Source: Actinomycetes bacterium (GTDB lineage Bacteria; Actinomycetota; Actinomycetes; Prado026). Taken from it: a stretch of DNA of 9,779 nt. Below, piece after piece: positions 6,244 to 9,779 of this stretch (position 1 is its first letter; each line of letters starts with the position of its first letter). Under the pieces are notes generated by a model. It worked only from the letters and a program-made list of their open reading frames with translations, searched no databases and had not been told where the DNA came from. The DNA is taken from positions 1-9,779 of the forward strand of contig JALOLN010000163.1 of the NCBI GenBank assembly GCA_025455945.1. Reading direction: 5' to 3'. Both the position numbers and the translations under genes were made by a program.

Positions 6244-8069
6244 CACCCGGGGCCGCCGAGGTCGGACTCCACGACACCCTGCACCCGCGCGATCGCCCGC
6301 AGCGCCTCCCGCACGTGGCTGCGGGTCAGCGGGGTCAGCTCCCCCGGGTCGAGGTGGTCGTCGGGCTCGAGGCCGTTCTCGAGCTGCTCGACCTGGTGCT
6401 CCAGGCGCAGCCGGGTGAGGAACTCGTGGGCCTCCTCGAGGGTGCGGACGTCGGTGTCGTCGAGGACTCCCGCGGCACCGGCGGCGGCCAACCGGTCGGG
6501 AGTGCTGAGCGCGTCGGCATCCGCGGCCTCCGCCGCGCAGCGGGCCAGGTCCACGATCAGCGTGATGCCGCCCCTGCTGACGTCGAGGCGGCCGCGGTGC
6601 TCGCCGCTGTGCTCCACGACCAGGTCCCGCACGAATCCGGTGGGGGGACGACGGACGAGGGCGGCGCGAGCGCACAGCCGCCGCACCGCGGGGTCGGCGC
6701 GGGCGGCCCGGATCGCCTCGCGCAGCGCCGGCCAGGGCGCACCGCCCCAGGCCGGGACGGCGTCCGCCAGGGCAGACAGGTAGATCACCGCCTGGCCCTC
6801 GGCCGGCTCCCGCCGCCAGGCGTCCAGTGCGGCCCGCCAGGCGTCCAGGGACCGCGCGAAGCGCGCGTCGTCGGCGCTCACCCCGTGGTCGTCGATCCGG
6901 ACACCGCACCGCCGCAGGCCCGAGTGCACGGTGGCCGCCAGCTCGGCGAACCAGCTTCGCAGGTCGGGGTCGTGGTCGTCGCCGTCCCAGACCAGGGCCG
7001 TGTCGACGTCGGAGGACAGCGAGGCCTCGCGCCGGGCGGTGCTGCCCAGCACCAGCCAGGCGAACGGCACCGGCGGCGGTCCGGTCCGCTCCAGAGCGAG
7101 GCCGACCTGGCGGTGCGTGACGGAGGTGAGCAGCACCGACAGCGTCGCGGCCGCCTGCCGGCCGGTCTGCCCCGCGGCCACCGCCGACGCCACCACCTGC
7201 GGCACCCGGCGCGCGGCCTGCGCCAGCTCGGCGCCGGCGGTGCGCGCGATGGTCAGCCGAAGGCGCAGCGGTGTCTGCGCATGGGCCGAGAGCAGGTCGA
7301 CGGCGCCGACGACGCCCACGACCTCGCCGGCGGCGTCCACCACGGGCAGGTGCCGGACCCCGGCCGCCAGCATCTCCAGCAGCGCCGACTCGGCCGTCGC
7401 GTCCGGCCCGATCGTGCGGACGTCGGCGGTCATGACGTCGCGCACCGGTCCGTCCGCCGACAGCGCCGGGGCGTAGACGCGGGCCAGCAGGTCGCGGTCG
7501 GTGACGATGCCCAGCCGCCAGGCCGCCAGCCGGACGACGGCGCAGGAGGCGCGCTCCTCGACCATCCGTCGGGCGGCCTCCCGCACCGGCAGGTCGGGGT
7601 CGACGACGACCGCCGGGCGGACCAGCGCGGCGACCGGGACGGCCTCCTCCAGGCCGCCGGCGGGGGGTGGGCCGGGCCGGCCGAACCGGGAGCGCATGCT
7701 GCGCGCGACGAAGCGCAGCCCGCCCGGGGCGCTGAGCAGCGGCAGGATCGCCCGGGCCGGCAGCAGGTAGACGAGCAGGTCCTCGGCGGCGCGCACGCTG
7801 TAGCCGGCCGGCATGCCACCGACCATCGAGGGGTGGCCGAACATGTCGCCGACACCGAGCTCGTCGAGCACCCGCCCGTCGTCCAGCAGCTCGACCGCGC
7901 CGGCCCGGACGACGTAGGCGTGGTCCGGCGGTGCCGAGCCCCGCTCCATGATGAGGGCGCCGGCCGGGAAGAACTCGATCTCGGTGCTGCGCGCGACCTC
8001 CTCGAGGGCGTCCTCAGAGGCGGTGTCGAATGGGGGGAACGCCCGCAGGAAGGCCGCCACCTCGTGCAT
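6240..8069 (-). CDS. cNMP-binding / CBS-pair / DUF294 nucleotidyltransferase-like protein
   Basis: The product has 609 residues, about the usual length for this architecture. Residues 8-120 form a cyclic-nucleotide-binding-like domain (FFPAGALIMERG, YVVRAGAVELL, LGVGDMFGH). Two CBS domains follow at about 144-205 and 209-263 (LGIVTDRDLLARV, VRDVMTADV, HLPVVD, VGVVGAVDLL). The DUF294 nucleotidyltransferase-like domain carries GSTARREASLSSDVD with Gly342-Ser343 and Asp354/Asp356, matching the GS...DxD pattern of Pol-beta-type enzymes. The last 150 residues fit its partner domain (DUF294_C). CBS pairs usually bind adenine nucleotides, so this looks like a nucleotide-sensing regulator or nucleotidyltransferase; by analogy with GlnD-like enzymes it may modify a protein, but the substrate is unknown. 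The start at 8069 has AGGAG at 8077-8081, seven bases away and overlapping the upstream stop. Its own stop overlaps the exonuclease start. Confidence 0.9.
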   Translation of the reverse strand: MHEVAAFLRAFPPFDTASEDALEEVARSTEIEFFPAGALIMERGSAPPDHAYVVRAGAVELLDDGRVLDELGVGDMFGHPSMVGGMPAGYSVRAAEDLLVYLLPARAILPLLSAPGGLRFVARSMRSRFGRPGPPPAGGLEEAVPVAALVRPAVVVDPDLPVREAARRMVEERASCAVVRLAAWRLGIVTDRDLLARVYAPALSADGPVRDVMTADVRTIGPDATAESALLEMLAAGVRHLPVVDAAGEVVGVVGAVDLLSAHAQTPLRLRLTIARTAGAELAQAARRVPQVVASAVAAGQTGRQAAATLSVLLTSVTHRQVGLALERTGPPPVPFAWLVLGSTARREASLSSDVDTALVWDGDDHDPDLRSWFAELAATVHSGLRRCGVRIDDHGVSADDARFARSLDAWRAALDAWRREPAEGQAVIYLSALADAVPAWGGAPWPALREAIRAARADPAVRRLCARAALVRRPPTGFVRDLVVEHSGEHRGRLDVSRGGITLIVDLARCAAEAADADALSTPDRLAAAGAAGVLDDTDVRTLEEAHEFLTRLRLEHQVEQLENGLEPDDHLDPGELTPLTRSHVREALRAIARVQGVVESDLGGPGW

Positions 8070-8076
8070 CTGCGAG

Positions 8077-8081
8077 CTCCT
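8077..8081 (-). promoter_or_regulatory. Ribosome binding site AGGAG overlapping the upstream stop codon
   Basis: On the minus strand TAGGAG joins the TAG stop of the YbjN-type gene (8082-8080) with the Shine-Dalgarno bases, seven bases before the ATG at 8069. It decides the start of the cNMP/CBS protein over in-frame ATG and other codons reaching back to 8186, and indicates coupled translation. Confidence 0.75.
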
Positions 8082-9414
8082 AGAGGTAGCCGCCGACGGG
8101 CTCGTCCGCAGGCCGCGCCTGCGCCGGCGGGCCGAAGAACGTGCGCCCACCGAACTCGCCCTGCAGCTGCTCGTCGAGCTCGTCACAGACCCTCGTCATG
8201 ATGACGATCGCGCGCTCCAGGTGCTCGGGGACCAGCGGGGCGGCCATCACCTGGATCGTCGCGGTCACCGCCCCGCCGGCCAGGGCCAACCGGATGAGCG
8301 GCAGCCGGCGCTGGAGCTCGAGCAGCCGGGCCCGCACCGTGTCGTCATCGCCGACGTCGACCAGCACCGGGCTGAAGACGGTCACCAGCCCGGCATCCTC
8401 CGTCGCCCGGATGAACACCATCGCGGACCCGGCCCGGATGGGGTAGTCGCCGTCGCGGTCCGCTTGCAGCTTCTCCGGTGGCACCCCCAGGCCCTCGGCG
8501 AGGACGGCGACGACCTGGTCTACCAGCCGGCCCTCGGCCTCGGCCCCGGTGCCCCGCTGCGCCGGCGACGTCTCCGTCCGGGTGGTGAGCCCCAGCGGGC
8601 TGAGGTCCAGCTGCTCCTCCCCGTTGAACCCGGTGGAGGTGAGGAACGCCGGATGGGGCGCGTTGTAGACCTCACGCAGGGTGCGCACCACGGTGTGGGC
8701 CAGGTCGGCGGGCTCCCGGGTGCTGCCCTCGCGCTGGAAGTTGGGCTGCCCCTCGGCCGACGGCACCAGCCAGCCGAGAGCAGCCAGCCGGGCCAGCGGC
8801 TGGGGCGGCAGCTGGTCGTCCGGGTCCAGCGCCGCGTTCCCGACCGCCTCGGCCCGCACGGTCCCGTCGTCGCGGACCTCCCACTGGACGTAGTAGTCGG
8901 CGCCCACCCCCTCACCCCGGGCGGCCAGGTCGATGACGACGACGTCGCCGGGGTGGCCGGCCGCGATGGTGCGCGCCAGGCGCTGGCCGAAGTCCGACCA
9001 CGCCGCCTCGACCTTGTCGTCCAGAGCCAGCTCGGGCCCGGTGGACGGGTGCGCTCCGAGGGCCGTCACGCCGAGGGTCTGCTGCAGCACGGCAAGCACC
9101 TGGGTGCGCAGGGTGTGCCCGTTGCGGCAGGTGGCCAGGTAGGCGCGCTGCTCGGCGGCCGTCCGGTCGGGCAGCGTGAGGTCGCCGAGGCCGTGCCGGC
9201 GCAGCGCCGCGACCAGCCGCCGGCGGGCCGCCGGCCGGTGCGCGACCCACCGGTCGCGCAGCACCGGCCAGGTCAGCCGGACGAACTCCTCGTCGGGACC
9301 GTCGGGGTAGCGGTCGGTGAGTTGTGCCGCCGGGTCGGTCCGGGCCAGGCCCAGCGCCGCCGCCAGCTCGCGCAGCACGGTCGCGGGCAGCGCCTCCCAC
9401 CGGACGTCGCTCAT
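8080..9414 (-). CDS. YbjN / TY-Chap domain protein
   Basis: The product has 444 residues from the ATG at 9414. Three parts can be seen. Residues 1-120 are an alpha-helical-looking module I do not recognise, with RNGHTLRTQVLAVLQQ near its end. Residues 138-262 match the pattern of the T3SS-chaperone-like/YbjN-like domain (TY-Chap): a conserved YYVQWEV strand, then RAEAVGN, LGWLVP, and ADLAHTVVRTLREVY. Residues 295-425 match a second, YbjN-type domain: VFIRATEDAGLVTVFSPVLVDV, LPLIRLALAGGAVTATIQV and EFGGRTFFGPP. Such domains share the fold of type III secretion chaperones and are thought to bind peptides or partner proteins; there is no secretion system here. The start overlaps the MBL gene stop as ATGA, and the stop lies 10 bases before the cNMP/CBS start, so all four genes are probably one transcript. 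Family assignment is from motif memory, not a search. Confidence 0.8.
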   Translation of the reverse strand: MSDVRWEALPATVLRELAAALGLARTDPAAQLTDRYPDGPDEEFVRLTWPVLRDRWVAHRPAARRRLVAALRRHGLGDLTLPDRTAAEQRAYLATCRNGHTLRTQVLAVLQQTLGVTALGAHPSTGPELALDDKVEAAWSDFGQRLARTIAAGHPGDVVVIDLAARGEGVGADYYVQWEVRDDGTVRAEAVGNAALDPDDQLPPQPLARLAALGWLVPSAEGQPNFQREGSTREPADLAHTVVRTLREVYNAPHPAFLTSTGFNGEEQLDLSPLGLTTRTETSPAQRGTGAEAEGRLVDQVVAVLAEGLGVPPEKLQADRDGDYPIRAGSAMVFIRATEDAGLVTVFSPVLVDVGDDDTVRARLLELQRRLPLIRLALAGGAVTATIQVMAAPLVPEHLERAIVIMTRVCDELDEQLQGEFGGRTFFGPPAQARPADEPVGGYL

Positions 9415-9779
9415 GCGGCCACCCACCGCATCCCGCCGGTGACCCGGTCCAGCCGGCCGAACGGTCGGGCGAAGTGCGGGACTGCCAGCAGCCAGCCGCG
9501 CTCGGCCGCCTCGGCGAGCAGGGCGCAACGGCTGGCCGCCCCGGCCGCCGGGTCACGGTCGTGGCTGGACGCCGCCTGCGGGCTGCCGACCTGGACCGGC
9601 AGGTGGAGCAGGTCTCCGGTGAGCAGGACGGCCCCCGCCGGCTCCTCCAGCACCACCGACCGGTGCCCGCGGGTGTGCCCGGGGGTGTGCACGACCCGGA
9701 GCCCCGCGGCGACGACGTGGTCCTCCGGGTCGAGGTGCAGCTGTCCCGCCTCGGCCAGCGCCTGCATCGCCAGCCGGTT
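9411..9779 (-). CDS. MBL-fold metallohydrolase (N-terminus outside the window)
   Basis: The last 123 codons are present; the gene enters from the right edge and ends at TGA 9413-9411. The internal Met at 9767 is not the start. HTPGHTRGH, LLTGDLLH and the C-terminal PHFARPFGRL give the third histidine motif, the bridging Asp and the last His of the metallo-beta-lactamase fold. The N-terminal HxHxDH zinc motif would lie beyond the window. SSHDRDPAAGAASR followed by a leucine-rich helix is typical of the C-terminal part of glyoxalase II/lactonase-like MBL hydrolases. These zinc enzymes cleave ester, thioester or lactone bonds; the substrate cannot be judged. Its stop overlaps the YbjN-type start as ATGA, making it the first visible gene of the minus-strand operon, whose promoter lies outside. 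Confidence 0.85.
   Translation of the reverse strand, partial: NRLAMQALAEAGQLHLDPEDHVVAAGLRVVHTPGHTRGHRSVVLEEPAGAVLLTGDLLHLPVQVGSPQAASSHDRDPAAGAASRCALLAEAAERGWLLAVPHFARPFGRLDRVTGGMRWVAA

Overview
The window is very GC-rich with dense coding in GC-biased codons, GTG and ATG starts, Shine-Dalgarno sites of the AGGAGG type and four-base start/stop overlaps. Together with the protein families this points to a high-GC actinobacterium. A Geodermatophilaceae-like genus (Blastococcus, Modestobacter, Geodermatophilus) is a guess from general impression and was not tested by any search. No tRNA, rRNA, CRISPR array, insertion sequence or attachment site was found, and there is no non-coding stretch over 100 bases.

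Left part (1-1548, minus strand): the N-terminal 273 codons of a strictosidine synthase-like/SMP-30-type beta-propeller protein run off the left edge. A small hairpin separates it from a Mut7-C family RNase gene (ubiquitin-like domain, PIN-like nuclease, zinc ribbon). That RNase gene is split between two frames and lacks a conserved central block.

Middle (1619-5592, plus strand): a long intact gene encodes a DUF4062 / NB-ARC-like STAND ATPase / TPR protein of about 864 residues. This is the most system-like item here, a possible NLR-like sensor. It is followed by an alpha/beta hydrolase with a candidate leaderless promoter, translationally coupled to a small Rieske [2Fe-2S] protein. The hydrolase is also split between two frames with a conserved strand missing. 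The shifted frame has no stop before the Rieske gene, so a naive caller would report a false hydrolase-Rieske fusion.

Right part (5608-9779, minus strand): four tightly packed genes read right to left. They are an MBL-fold metallohydrolase (N-terminus outside the window), a YbjN/TY-Chap-type protein, a cNMP-binding/CBS/DUF294 nucleotidyltransferase-like protein, and a DEDDh 3'-5' exonuclease. Stop/start overlaps or a 10-base gap join them, so they are very probably one transcript. The last pair is a known bacterial pairing. The role of the upstream two with it is unknown.

The main caution is that two genes 3.5 kb apart carry the same type of lesion, a short internal deletion leaving a 3n+1 length. 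Either both genes are decaying or the assembly dropped short GC-rich segments. Raw reads would settle this.
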